Of a stretch of 64,000 nt of DNA, positions 50,643 to 59,214 are shown one piece after another. Source of the stretch: CATQGW01 sp965242565. GTDB lineage: Bacteria > Chloroflexota > Dehalococcoidia > Bin125. The notes below the pieces were generated by a model. That model searched no databases and was not told where the DNA came from. It worked only from the letters and a program-made list of their open reading frames with translations. The stretch spans positions 1,736,001 through 1,800,000 of the forward strand of contig OZ251457.1 in NCBI GenBank assembly GCA_965242565.1. Direction: 5' to 3'. The position numbers and the translations under genes are program-made. Every line of letters begins with the position of its first letter. The first letter of the stretch is position 1.

Positions 50643-50646
50643 CCAT
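50641..50646 (+). promoter_or_regulatory. Putative -10 element of the hydrolase gene (leaderless)
   Basis: TACCAT lies seven bases before the ATG at 50654, with no Shine-Dalgarno. The element overlaps the divergent TAGCCT on the other strand. Confidence 0.35.
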
Positions 50647-50653
50647 TGCCTGC

Positions 50654-51394
50654 ATGCCTGAGACGCCCGACACGCCAGAGCAGCCCACTGAGCAGCCCGC
50701 TGCGCCGGACGATGATTTCAGCTTGCGGATTACGCAGGTGCAGGCGCGTCCGCGTCCGGTGGAGGAGGGGGAGCCTGATCCGCTGCGGCTGGAGTTGCGG
50801 CTGGGCACCTCGCGGGGGGAGATTTCGGCGCTGCTGGATGTGAGCGAGGGGCAGCCTGGGGCGGTGGTGTTCTGTTCGGGGGCGATGGGCGGTGCGCACG
50901 AGGTGATCGGGCCGGGCGGACGGGTGTATGAGCGTCTGGCGGGCGAGCTGCCGGGGCAGGGGGTGTCAACGCTGCGCTTCCACTACCGGATGGCGGGGGA
51001 GTTTGAGGAGTGCGTCCTGGACGTGCTGGGGGCGTGCTCGTTTCTGGGCGGCGTGGGCGCGGAGCGGATCGTGCTGGTGGGGCACTCGTTCGGCGGGGCG
51101 GTGGTGATCAAGGCGGGGCAGATTTTGCCGTCGGTCTGCGGGGTGGTGTCGCTCTCGCCGCAGTTGTTCGGGACGCGGCAGGTGGAGCAGTTGGGCAAGC
51201 CGCTGCTGCTGGTGCATGGCACGGCGGACGGGATTCTGCACCACGCGGCGAGCGAGGATATCTACAAGCGGGCGCAGGATCCGAAGCGTCTGGTGCTGAT
51301 TCCGGACGGCGGGCACGGCCTGGCGGAGGATCCGGAGACGGTACATCGGGAGTTGAGCGGGTTTATTCGTCAGCTGGCGGGTCCGCGGGAGTAA
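50654..51394 (+). CDS. Alpha/beta hydrolase
   Basis: A 246-residue serine hydrolase of the dienelactone-hydrolase/COG2945-like kind. The nucleophile is Ser145 in VGHSFGG, the acid Asp192 in HGTADGIL, and the base His221 in GGHGLAED. An acidic N-terminal 40 residues precede the fold. The substrate is unknown. The gene converges on the HARE-HTH gene and their 3' ends overlap by 32 bases. Confidence 0.85.
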   Translation: MPETPDTPEQPTEQPAAPDDDFSLRITQVQARPRPVEEGEPDPLRLELRLGTSRGEISALLDVSEGQPGAVVFCSGAMGGAHEVIGPGGRVYERLAGELPGQGVSTLRFHYRMAGEFEECVLDVLGACSFLGGVGAERIVLVGHSFGGAVVIKAGQILPSVCGVVSLSPQLFGTRQVEQLGKPLLLVHGTADGILHHAASEDIYKRAQDPKRLVLIPDGGHGLAEDPETVHRELSGFIRQLAGPRE

Positions 51395-51863
51395 GGGCGG
51401 CGTCGCTGAGGGCGAAGACGCCGGGTCCGACGCGGCGGAAGGCGGCGTCGGGGCCGGCGCGGCGGATGTGATTGTTGAGCGCGCCCTTGATCGAGAGCTC
51501 GGGGTGGTCAGCGTTGCTCTGCCAGAGGCGGGCGTCGAGGGCGCGGCGGGTGATTTCGCGGAAGTGGAGCGGTGAGTCGGCGGTGCGGAGGACGGCGATC
51601 GCGGCGGCAACGGCGGTGAGCGGACCATCGGGGGGCTGTTCGGGATAGGGCTGGGGCGAGTCGTTGAGGGTGTGGGTGTGTTCGTCGGCGGATGGTGCGA
51701 GCTGTTGCTCTAGCGGTTCGATTAGGGCGTCGAGCGCCTGGCGCTGGGCTTTGAGGGCGGCGATTTGCTGGTCGAGGGCGTCGCGCTGAGCGCGCTGGGA
51801 CTCGAGGAAGCGTTTTGCGGTGGTTTGGGGGCCAGTTTGGAGGAAGTCGGGGTCGTTGGGCAT
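51363..51863 (-). CDS. HARE-HTH domain protein
   Basis: A 166-residue protein. Residues about 14-57 are coiled coil (SQRAQRDALDQQIAALKAQR and onward). Residues about 80-155 form a HARE-HTH (HB1/ASXL-type) winged helix: LTAVAAAIAVLRTADSPLHF, REITRRALDARLWQSN, and a closing FRRVGPGVFAL. This domain occurs in restriction endonucleases, RNA-polymerase delta and chromatin proteins, and is thought to bind DNA. Here it is alone with a coiled coil and no nuclease. The start at 51863 is chosen because everything upstream in frame is repeat translation. Confidence 0.8.
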   Translation of the reverse strand: MPNDPDFLQTGPQTTAKRFLESQRAQRDALDQQIAALKAQRQALDALIEPLEQQLAPSADEHTHTLNDSPQPYPEQPPDGPLTAVAAAIAVLRTADSPLHFREITRRALDARLWQSNADHPELSIKGALNNHIRRAGPDAAFRRVGPGVFALSDAALTPADPPADE

Positions 51864-51925
51864 GTCTGCGGGAGTGTAGTCGGGGCGGGGAGGGTGCGTT
51901 GAGCGGCGCGCGGGCGGCCGTGTGG

Positions 51926-52345
51926 GTTCCCGCTCGGGGGCGGGAACGACGGGGGTGGGGGCGGGAACGGGGGAGTGGTGGGTGCCGGGGGTTGGGTGCT
52001 GGTCACGTCGAGATACCCGCGGCAAGCGCGGGTATGACGGAGGTGGGGCGCGGGTATGACGGAGTGGGCGTGCGGGTATGACGGAGTGGGCGTGCGGGTA
52101 TGACGGAGTGGGCGTGCGGGTATGACGGAGTGGGCGTGCGGGGACGGCGAGGTAGGGGCGGGAGTGACGGATGCGGGGTTGGGTGCTGATCACGTCGAGA
52201 TACCCGCGGCAAGCGCGGGGATGACGGGGTGGGGGCGCGGGGACGGCGAGGTGGGGGCGGGAGTGACGGATGCGGGGTTGGGTGCTGATCACGTCGAGAT
52301 ACCCGCGGCAAGCGCGGGGATGACGGGGTTAGGCACGGGGATGAC
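51926..52345. repeat. Largest hairpin and half-site repeat array
   Basis: This fills most of the gap 51864-52386. It contains a GTTCCCGC/GCGGGAAC hairpin with GACGG (about 51929-51953), an ATACCC-class hairpin (about 52011-52040), four exact-looking 22-base half-site units (52051-52138), and a 99-base unit present twice (about 52141-52239 and 52240-52338), each holding one ATACCC-class hairpin. Nothing in it looks coding. Confidence 0.85.
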
Positions 52346-52386
52346 GCGAGTGGGCGTGCGGGGACGGCGCGAGTGGGGACCGGGGG

Positions 52387-53250
52387 TTAGGGGTTGGCGG
52401 GGGGTGGGGTGTTGGCGCCGGAGACGCCGAGGCGGTCGGCGATGGCGCGGGCGGCGTTGGTGAGTTCCATGGGGATGACCCACTTGGTGCTGTTGCCGTC
52501 GGCGAGGGTTTTCATCATCTCCAGGTACTGGAGGCCCATGGTGTTGCCGTGGGCGTTGGCGGCGGCTTCGTTGAGCAGGGCGAGGGAATCGGCGTAGCCG
52601 CGGGCTTCGAGCACCTGGGCTTCGCGGTGGCCTTCGGCGCGTCGGATCTGGGCTTCTCGCTCACCCTCGGCTTCGAGGATGGCGGCCTGCTTTTCGCCCT
52701 CGGCGACGTTGATCTGGGCGTCGCGGGTACCTTCGGATTCGGTGATTTGGGCGCGGCGGGTGCGCTCGGCGGACATCTGGCGGGTCATCGCCTCGGAGAT
52801 GGCGGGCGGCGGCTCGATTTCGCGGATTTCCACCGCCGTGACCTTGACGCCCCAGCGGTTGGTGACCTCGTCGAGCTTGACCTGCATCTGGGCGTTGATG
52901 TCGTCGCGGCGAGAGAGGACTTCGTCGAGGTCCATCTCGCCGATCACGGCGCGGAGGGTGGTGGTGGCGAGCTGGCGGGCCGCGCCGAGGTAGTCACGCA
53001 CCTCGAGCACGGTGCGCTCGGGATCCATGACGCGGAGGTAGACGACGAAGTCGACATCGACGCCGGCGTTGTCCTTGGTGATGTTGCGCTGGGGGGGGAC
53101 GTCGAAGTACTGCTCGCGCATGTCGACCTTGTTGCCGGCATGGATGATGGGGATGATCCAGACGAGGCCGGGGCCTTTCATGCCGACGTAGCGTCCCAGT
53201 TGGAATTTGGCGATGCGCTCGTAGTCGCGGACGAAGTTGATGATGGCCAT
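52387..53250 (-). CDS. SPFH/stomatin-like membrane protein
   Basis: A 287-residue SPFH-family protein. GPGLVWIIPIIHAGNKVDMR and YFDVPPQRNITKDNAGVDVD form the SPFH entry, and the domain continues to DEVLSRRDDINAQMQVKLDE. A long Ala/Glu/Arg-rich coiled coil (about 160-230) follows, as in paraslipins. A classical N-terminal helix is short or absent, so attachment may be through the hydrophobic 20-35 segment. Such proteins organise membrane microdomains or proteases. The start at 53250 has AGGGAGA; longer frames upstream are antisense to the UbiA gene. Confidence 0.9.
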   Translation of the reverse strand: MAIINFVRDYERIAKFQLGRYVGMKGPGLVWIIPIIHAGNKVDMREQYFDVPPQRNITKDNAGVDVDFVVYLRVMDPERTVLEVRDYLGAARQLATTTLRAVIGEMDLDEVLSRRDDINAQMQVKLDEVTNRWGVKVTAVEIREIEPPPAISEAMTRQMSAERTRRAQITESEGTRDAQINVAEGEKQAAILEAEGEREAQIRRAEGHREAQVLEARGYADSLALLNEAAANAHGNTMGLQYLEMMKTLADGNSTKWVIPMELTNAARAIADRLGVSGANTPPPANP

Positions 53251-53304
53251 GCGGCGTCTCCCTGATCGGGCGCGCCGCAGACTGCGCGATGCGCCGCCTG
53301 CGAT

Positions 53305-53310
53305 TATATC
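53305..53310 (+). promoter_or_regulatory. Putative -10 element of the UbiA-like gene (leaderless)
   Basis: GATTATATCTGCGCA places TATATC six bases before the ATG at 53317 with no Shine-Dalgarno. Confidence 0.4.
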
Positions 53311-53316
53311 TGCGCA

Positions 53317-54192
53317 ATGCGACGCACCACACGGACGCTCTGGCGGCGGAGCCGGGTCTACGCCTGGCTGCGGATATTTCGCCCGCTGACGGCGCCGGCG
53401 CTGGGCCTCTGCGCGGCGCTCTGCGTGCTGGCCTGGACCGACGGCGCGGGCGCCTGGCACGAGCCGCTGCGCTACGGGCTGGCGATCGCGCTGCTGGCGG
53501 GCGCGGCGGCGATGGTCAACGACGCCGCCGACGCAGGGCGCGATGCGGCGGTGCGGGTCTGGCGGCCGATGCCGGCGGGGATCGTCGGCGCGACGCCGGC
53601 GCGGGCGGTCGCAGCGGTTTTGGCTGCGGGCGGGCTGGCGCTGAGCGGCTCGCTGGGCTGGCAGCCGTTGCTGACGAGCGCGGCGCTGGTCGTGACGGCG
53701 GGGGTGTACAGCCAGGCCTGGCGGGGATCGCTGAGCGGCGCGGGCTGCTTCGCGTTGGCGGCGGTGCTGATTCCGCTGGGCGCAGCGCTGGTCAGCGGTC
53801 CCTCGGGCGGGGCGCTGTGGTGGGTCGGGCCGGTGGGCGCGGCGACGGGGCTGGCGTTTTTCGTGGTCTACAAGCTGCCGGATTTCGAGCGAGACGACGA
53901 GGACGGCTCGCGCAGCGTGCTGCACTGGGCGGGGATCGACGCGGCGGTGCCGACGGCGTGGGCGGCGGTCGCGCTGGCGTTGGCGCTGGCGCTGTCATCG
54001 ATCAACCTGGACGGCTACGAGGCGGCGTGGGTCTACGCGCCGCTGGCGTGGCTGCTGGTCTGCGCGCTGGGAACGACGATCGCGCTGCTGCGGCAGGTGA
54101 CGGAGCAGCGGTTGTGGTGGCAGCGGGCGCTGCTTTGTCCGGGTTTGTTGGCGCTGATGGTGGGCTGGCTGGGAGCGATGTCGGGGGCTTGA
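53317..54192 (+). CDS. UbiA-family prenyltransferase
   Basis: A 291-residue membrane protein with about eight hydrophobic segments. The first Asp-rich motif N68-D-x-x-D72-x-x-x-D76 is followed by RPMPAG, as in UbiA proteins. The second motif lies in YKLPDFERDDEDG (185-197). Such enzymes attach polyprenyl chains to aromatic rings for quinones, haems or lipids; which acceptor is used cannot be told. It is 61 bases before the carboxylase gene. Confidence 0.85.
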   Translation: MRRTTRTLWRRSRVYAWLRIFRPLTAPALGLCAALCVLAWTDGAGAWHEPLRYGLAIALLAGAAAMVNDAADAGRDAAVRVWRPMPAGIVGATPARAVAAVLAAGGLALSGSLGWQPLLTSAALVVTAGVYSQAWRGSLSGAGCFALAAVLIPLGAALVSGPSGGALWWVGPVGAATGLAFFVVYKLPDFERDDEDGSRSVLHWAGIDAAVPTAWAAVALALALALSSINLDGYEAAWVYAPLAWLLVCALGTTIALLRQVTEQRLWWQRALLCPGLLALMVGWLGAMSGA

Positions 54193-54253
54193 TCGGCGTG
54201 AGTGCGAGGTTTGCTAGCTTGCAGGCGAAGCGATGCGGGATTGAGGGGATGCG

Positions 54254-55822
54254 ATGAGCGAACCGCGGGACTGGCAGCCGGAGGTGGATGAGCTGAACGA
54301 GCGTCGGCGGCTGGCGCTGAAGATGGGCGGCGAGGAACGGGTCAACCGCCAGCACGAGCTGGGCAAGCTGACGATCCGCGAGCGGATTGAGGCGATCGCG
54401 GATCCGGGCAGCTTCCACGAGATCGGCGGTCTGGCGGGCTACGGGGCGTATGAGGAGCGGCAGTTCGTGGATTTCAAGCCGCTGCCGTACATCGGCGGTC
54501 TGGCGCGGGTGAACGGGCGCAAGGTGGTGGTGGGCGGGGAGGATTTCACGGTGGGCGGCGGGGCTGCGGACATTTCGACGCAGGAACGGTTCAAGAGCCT
54601 GTTTCTGGCGGATATGGCGCGCGAGTACCGAATTCCGCTGATCGTGTTCCACGAGGGGGCGGGGGCGAACGTGGCGGCGGAGGGCGACGGGCACGGGCAT
54701 CTGCCGAGCTCGTTCGATGTGTTCGGGCCGGACATTCGGGCGGGGCAGGAGGTGCCGCTGGTGTTCTCGGTGTCGGGAGCGACGGCGGGCGGTGTGGCGG
54801 CGCGGGCGATGCTGGGGCATTTCACGGTGATGACGCCGAACGGGGCGCTGTTCGCGGGCGGTCCGCCGCTGGTGGAGCGGGCGCTGGGGGCGAAGGTGAC
54901 CAAGGACGAGCTGGGCGGGCCGGATGTGCATGTGGCGCGCTCGGGGGCGATCGACAACCGCGCGGTGGACGAGCTGGACGCGGTGCGGCAGATGAAGCAG
55001 TTCCTGCACTACATGCCCAGCAACGTGTACGAGCAGCCGGCGGTGCTGCCGACGGGCGATCCGCCGGATCGGGAGGAGCAGGAGTTGCTGTCGATCGTGC
55101 CGCGCAAGCGCACACGCCCCTACGACATGCGACGGGTGGTGGAGCTGATCGTGGACGACGGGGAGTATTTCGAGGTTAAGCCGGAGTTCGGCTCGACGGT
55201 GCATACGATTCTGGCGCGGGTGGGCGGTTACGTGGTGGGGATTGTGGCGAACAATCCGCGGATGCTGGCGGGGGCGATGACGGCAGATTCGGCGGACAAG
55301 CAGGGACATTTCGTGGAGCTGTGCGACCATTTCCACATTCCGCTGGTGTTTCTGGCGGATGTGCCGGGCTTCATGCTGGGGCCGCAGGCGGAGGCGACGG
55401 GGACACTGCGGCACGGGATGCGGGCGTATTGGGCGACGTATCTGGCGACGGTGCCGGTGTTCACGGTGATCACGCGGAAGAACTACGGGATGGCGGGGCA
55501 GGCGACGGCGAACGTGGGCAGCATCAACTACCGCGTGGGTTGGCCGTCGGGCGACTGGGGGTCGATTCCGATTGAGGGCGGGGTGGCGGCGGCCTATCGG
55601 CGGGAGATCGAGGCGGCGCCGGATCCGGAGCGGCGGCGGCGGGAGATCGAGGAACACCTACTCCAGTTCCGCAATCCGTTCCGCACGGCGGAGGCGTTCG
55701 GGATTGAGGACATCATCGATCCGCGGCAAACGCGGTCGTATGTGTACCGTTTCCTGGAGCACGCCTACGAGTCGGTGGGGCGTACGCTGGGAGTTAAGGC
55801 GAAAGCGGGCGTGCGGCCCTGA
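54254..55822 (+). CDS. Acyl-CoA carboxylase carboxyltransferase (beta) subunit
   Basis: A 522-residue protein of the MmdA/PccB carboxyltransferase family. Two crotonase-like halves are visible: ARVNGRKVVVGGEDFTVGGG and VSGATAGGVAARAMLGHFTV in the first; VGIVANNPRMLAGAMTADSA, LVFLADVPGFMLGPQAEATG and VITRKNYGMAGQATANVGS in the second. It transfers carboxyl from biotin to acetyl-, propionyl- or a related acyl-CoA, or works in the reverse direction. The biotin-carrying alpha subunit is not in the window. GAGGGGATGCG precedes the ATG. Confidence 0.92.
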   Translation: MSEPRDWQPEVDELNERRRLALKMGGEERVNRQHELGKLTIRERIEAIADPGSFHEIGGLAGYGAYEERQFVDFKPLPYIGGLARVNGRKVVVGGEDFTVGGGAADISTQERFKSLFLADMAREYRIPLIVFHEGAGANVAAEGDGHGHLPSSFDVFGPDIRAGQEVPLVFSVSGATAGGVAARAMLGHFTVMTPNGALFAGGPPLVERALGAKVTKDELGGPDVHVARSGAIDNRAVDELDAVRQMKQFLHYMPSNVYEQPAVLPTGDPPDREEQELLSIVPRKRTRPYDMRRVVELIVDDGEYFEVKPEFGSTVHTILARVGGYVVGIVANNPRMLAGAMTADSADKQGHFVELCDHFHIPLVFLADVPGFMLGPQAEATGTLRHGMRAYWATYLATVPVFTVITRKNYGMAGQATANVGSINYRVGWPSGDWGSIPIEGGVAAAYRREIEAAPDPERRRREIEEHLLQFRNPFRTAEAFGIEDIIDPRQTRSYVYRFLEHAYESVGRTLGVKAKAGVRP

Positions 55823-55860
55823 GCCGCGCGGCCGGCAGCACGCAGAGAGAGGACAATCAG

Positions 55861-56325
55861 ATGTCGGTTTTCACGGTTCCGCAGGACGCGCCGGACTGGA
55901 TCCGGAATCACACGCAGCAGTACCTCGACAGCGACGGGGCGGAAGGGCACATGTGGGAGCGCCCCGACGGGGGCGGGCCGATTCCCTGCCTGCTGCTGGC
56001 GGCGAAGGGTCGTCGGTCGGGCGAGTGGCGGACGCTGCCGCTGATTTACGGGGAGGCGGAGGGGGCGTATGTGATCGTCGCCTCGAAGGGCGGCGCGCCG
56101 AAGCACCCGGCCTGGTACCTGAACCTGGCGGCGAATCCGGATGTGCAGATCATGGTGGGTGCAGAGCAGCTGGAGGCGACGGCGCGGACGGCGGAGGGCG
56201 AGGAGCGGGAGCGTCTGTTCGCGCAGATGGCGGCGGAGTTCGCGCCGTACAATGAGTACGCGGAGCGGGCGGGCAAGGCGGATCGGGAGATTCCGATCGT
56301 GGTGCTGGAGCCGAAGCGCGGGTAG
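55861..56325 (+). CDS. Nitroreductase/deazaflavin-dependent oxidoreductase family protein
   Basis: A 154-residue protein of the F420-dependent DDN-like family. GRRSGEWRTLPLIYGEAEGA, VIVASKGGAPKHPAWYLNLA and ANPDVQIMVGAEQLEATART are diagnostic. Such proteins use reduced F420 to act on quinones or other substrates, which agrees with the LLM oxidoreductases elsewhere in the window. GAGAGAGGAC precedes the ATG. Its 3' half is overlapped by the open reading frame of the convergent helicase, which I think reflects loss of the helicase stop. Confidence 0.88.
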   Translation: MSVFTVPQDAPDWIRNHTQQYLDSDGAEGHMWERPDGGGPIPCLLLAAKGRRSGEWRTLPLIYGEAEGAYVIVASKGGAPKHPAWYLNLAANPDVQIMVGAEQLEATARTAEGEERERLFAQMAAEFAPYNEYAERAGKADREIPIVVLEPKRG

Positions 56326-59207
56326 CGCGGTGGCCGTCGAGTTGGGGGCGTTAGCGCGCGCGGCGAGCCGGTTGCGGTTCGGCGGAGCGGCGGTATAGTG
56401 CAGGGCGGCTCGGCGTAGTACTCGGTACAGCCCCAGAAGCGGCTGTAGGGGCCTTCAATCAGGCGCAGGGTTCCGAGCTTGCAGCGGGGGCAGGCTTTGA
56501 CGGGGGCAGCGCAGGCGTCGTTGGAGCATTGGGCCCGGCCGCCGCCCACAATCAGAAAGCCGCGCGAGCAGTGGTCGCAACGGCGGGCCTGGTAGTCGCA
56601 AAGCGGATAGTTGGTGCAGCGACGGGTTTTGCCGGTTTGGGAGAGGACGAGGCGTCCGCCGCAGCGCGGGCAGGGCGGGGCGTCGTCGGCTGCGAACGCG
56701 CCGAGTTGGGGGATGGCGGGTTGGTCGCGGCGCAGTTCCTGAACGAATGGGGAGGGGCGCGTTGAGTCGGAGATCAGGTAGGCGCGGCGGCGGGCGCGGG
56801 TGAGAGCGACGTAGAAGAGGCGGCGCTCCTCGGCGTAGGGGAAGGGGCTGGATTGGCTGAGCGCCATACCGAGCAGCGGGTCGTCTTCGCGCTGGGCAGG
56901 GAAGCCGGAGCGTCCGTCGACCAGATCGAGGACGATCACGTAGTCGGCTTCGCGGCCCTTGGCGCTGTGAATAGTGCTGGTTTCGAGGCGGAGGTCGGAG
57001 CGGGGCGGACGCAGTCTGAGGTTGCGCAGGCTTCTGCGGTAGCGGCCAAGAATGAGCACGGAGGCTTCTTGCTGCGGCGGGACGCGGGCGGCGATATCGG
57101 CCAGCGCCTGAGCCGCGCCGGCGATTTGGTCGGCAGCGGCGACGATGACCAGTCCGTCGTCGCCGCTGCGCCGGGGGCCGCGCAGGGCGCGTCGGGTCTG
57201 TTCGGGGTTGCGCTGGATGAAGGCGCTGGAGGGAGCGATGATCGGCTCTCCGTAACGGAAGGTGTTCGCGAGCTCGCGACGTTGGACGAAGCCGAGGTGG
57301 TCGCCGCAGTTGGTCATCAGGGCAACATCGCTGCCGGCGAAACGGTTGATCGATTGCCAGTCGTCGCCGACGAGGAAGTAGGCGACGCCGGGGCTGTTGA
57401 GCGCCTTGAGCAGGGCGAGGCGTCCGGCGGAGATGTCCTGAAACTCGTCGACCAATATGTGGCGGAACGGGGAGGTCCATTGCCGGAGGCGGACGGCTTC
57501 GGTTGCGTTATTGATCAGGTCGTCGAAGTCGAGCGCGTCTTCGGCGCGGAGCAGCTGCTCGTAGCGTTGCCAGACGCGCTCGAAGAGGTCGAGGAAGGCG
57601 GCGCTGCGCACGGCGTTGGGGAGTTGCTCGGCGCGGGAGCGCAGTTGCGCCATCGTCAGGCCGGCGGTTTTGACCAGGCTGAGGAAGGCGGCGAGCAGTT
57701 GTCCGAGCCAAGAGGCGATAATGCGGCGCAGGTTTCCGAGCAGAGCCGCGACCGGCGTTCGCTCGAATTGGACGCCGTGGGCGCGGAGGCTGCGCTCGAG
57801 CGTGGGCAGCAACGTGTTGTTGCGCTGTTGCCAGCTGTAGGTTTCGATCAGTGTGGTGCCGTATTTCTCGTGCAGGTTGCGTTTCCAGAGGACGCCCTCG
57901 CGGTAGGTCGGCCAGCCGGCGGGGGCTTGGCCGTCGGCGTCGAGCGCGAAATGTTCGATGTAGATGTCGTTGTCGGGCAGATAGAAATCGGGCTGGTACT
58001 GGCGATGGCGGGGATCGGCGGTGTTGACGCGGTAAGGCGCTTCGTACTGGAATTTGACGCCGTTGAGGGAGAGGAAGTTGGCGATTTCGAGCTCTTCGTA
58101 GCTCTTGACCTGATCGCCGCTCAAGGTGCGCAGCTCGATGCTGCCGACGTAGCTGCGGTAATCGGAGAAGCTGTCGAAGTCGAACGGCGACTGATAGGGC
58201 TGGGAGTGGTAGGAGGCGAATTGGGCGAACGCGTCGGCGTCGGCGGGTGAAGCGACCAGATCGTCGATGATCTGATCAAAGGCCTTGCTTCGTGCGAGGC
58301 GGTCTTCGGCGAGTCGAGAGATGTTCGGCGCTCCGGAGACATCGCCGATGATGTCGCGGCCGAAGGCGTGGAAGGTGCGGACGACGACGCCCCGGAGGTC
58401 GTCGCTAAGGCGTGCGCGGATTTCTTCGGCGGCCTTGCGGTTGAATGCGAGGACGAGGATTTCTTCGGGAAGCGCGCCCTGGTTGTGGACGAGGTGGGCG
58501 ATTTTGCCGATGATCACGCTGGTTTTACCCGTGCCTGCGCCAGCGAGCACGAGGGTGGCGTCTTCGTCGGTGGCGATGGCGGCGGCCTGCTCGTCGGTGG
58601 GCGTGATAGCGAATGAGGTTGTCAGGATGTCGTTGACGGCGGGCAACGTTGCGGCGACGAATGTGCGGTTGGCGTCGGCGCGGGCGCGCTCGAAGTAGTC
58701 GGGATTGGCGAGTGTGCCGAGACGTTCGTATGCAGTTCGCGCATCGCCTCGTAGCTGCTTGCGGATGATTGCGGCGCTTGCGGATGCCAACGTCTGCACG
58801 GACCGGAGGCGCAGCTGCTCGCCGCCGCCGTAGCGGAGGTATCGCTCGCCGGAGAGGGCGTGATCGAGTTCGGCCTGTTGCGCGATGAGCTGCGGGCCGA
58901 TCTGTTGGGCTCGCTGCGTCGCTTCCTCGCGGAGCGCCGAGGCCAGCAGCGCCGCGTCGCGCTTTGGGAGACCGCGAGCGGCGTATTGCGCGCCGTTTGT
59001 AGTGCGGATTGTGAGGCGCGTCCAGAACCAAGAGGGGTGCTCGCGCACGTCGTCGATGTCGGTGAACGGTATGTCGATGGGGTTGTGGCGGCCTTCGATG
59101 CGGAGTACGCCGGCGGCGAAGGAGAGCGACGCTGCGCTGTGGGAGATGAGACGATGAGCCGCGCTCGCCCGGACGACGACGGGCGGGCGGGGCTGCTCGG
59201 TCGACAT
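56046..59207 (-). CDS. HelD-like UvrD/Rep superfamily I helicase with C-terminal zinc ribbons
   Basis: A DNA helicase open for 1053 codons. An N-terminal PH-like domain (about 25-95) precedes the ATPase. Walker A is AGAGTGKTS (222-230); Walker B is DEFQD (587-591). An insertion at about 370-456 (EIANFLSLNGVKFQYEAPYR, PDFYL, IEHF) is the nuclease-like module seen in HelD helicases. The C-terminus has topoisomerase-type zinc fingers, the last ending at Cys936. After that the frame runs 117 codons through and antisense to the convergent nitroreductase gene, without recognisable domain. The real end is probably near residue 936-953. It is 7 bases after trpS. Confidence 0.85.
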   Translation of the reverse strand: MSTEQPRPPVVVRASAAHRLISHSAASLSFAAGVLRIEGRHNPIDIPFTDIDDVREHPSWFWTRLTIRTTNGAQYAARGLPKRDAALLASALREEATQRAQQIGPQLIAQQAELDHALSGERYLRYGGGEQLRLRSVQTLASASAAIIRKQLRGDARTAYERLGTLANPDYFERARADANRTFVAATLPAVNDILTTSFAITPTDEQAAAIATDEDATLVLAGAGTGKTSVIIGKIAHLVHNQGALPEEILVLAFNRKAAEEIRARLSDDLRGVVVRTFHAFGRDIIGDVSGAPNISRLAEDRLARSKAFDQIIDDLVASPADADAFAQFASYHSQPYQSPFDFDSFSDYRSYVGSIELRTLSGDQVKSYEELEIANFLSLNGVKFQYEAPYRVNTADPRHRQYQPDFYLPDNDIYIEHFALDADGQAPAGWPTYREGVLWKRNLHEKYGTTLIETYSWQQRNNTLLPTLERSLRAHGVQFERTPVAALLGNLRRIIASWLGQLLAAFLSLVKTAGLTMAQLRSRAEQLPNAVRSAAFLDLFERVWQRYEQLLRAEDALDFDDLINNATEAVRLRQWTSPFRHILVDEFQDISAGRLALLKALNSPGVAYFLVGDDWQSINRFAGSDVALMTNCGDHLGFVQRRELANTFRYGEPIIAPSSAFIQRNPEQTRRALRGPRRSGDDGLVIVAAADQIAGAAQALADIAARVPPQQEASVLILGRYRRSLRNLRLRPPRSDLRLETSTIHSAKGREADYVIVLDLVDGRSGFPAQREDDPLLGMALSQSSPFPYAEERRLFYVALTRARRRAYLISDSTRPSPFVQELRRDQPAIPQLGAFAADDAPPCPRCGGRLVLSQTGKTRRCTNYPLCDYQARRCDHCSRGFLIVGGGRAQCSNDACAAPVKACPRCKLGTLRLIEGPYSRFWGCTEYYAEPPCTIPPLRRTATGSPRALTPPTRRPPRYPRFGSSTTIGISRSALPARSAYSLYGANSAAICANRRSRSSPSAVRAVASSCSAPTMICTSGFAARFRYQAGCFGAPPFEATITYAPSASP

Positions 59208-59214
59208 TGCGCGG

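Noticed and set aside
52051..52138. CRISPR-like array of four 22-base units
   Set aside because: Units are directly adjacent without spacers and match the intergenic half-site. No cas genes are present.
51863..52311. Proline/arginine-rich protein from the repeat region (text such as RHTRACRGYLDV)
   Set aside because: This is translation of hairpin repeats; the same words appear at several unrelated gaps.
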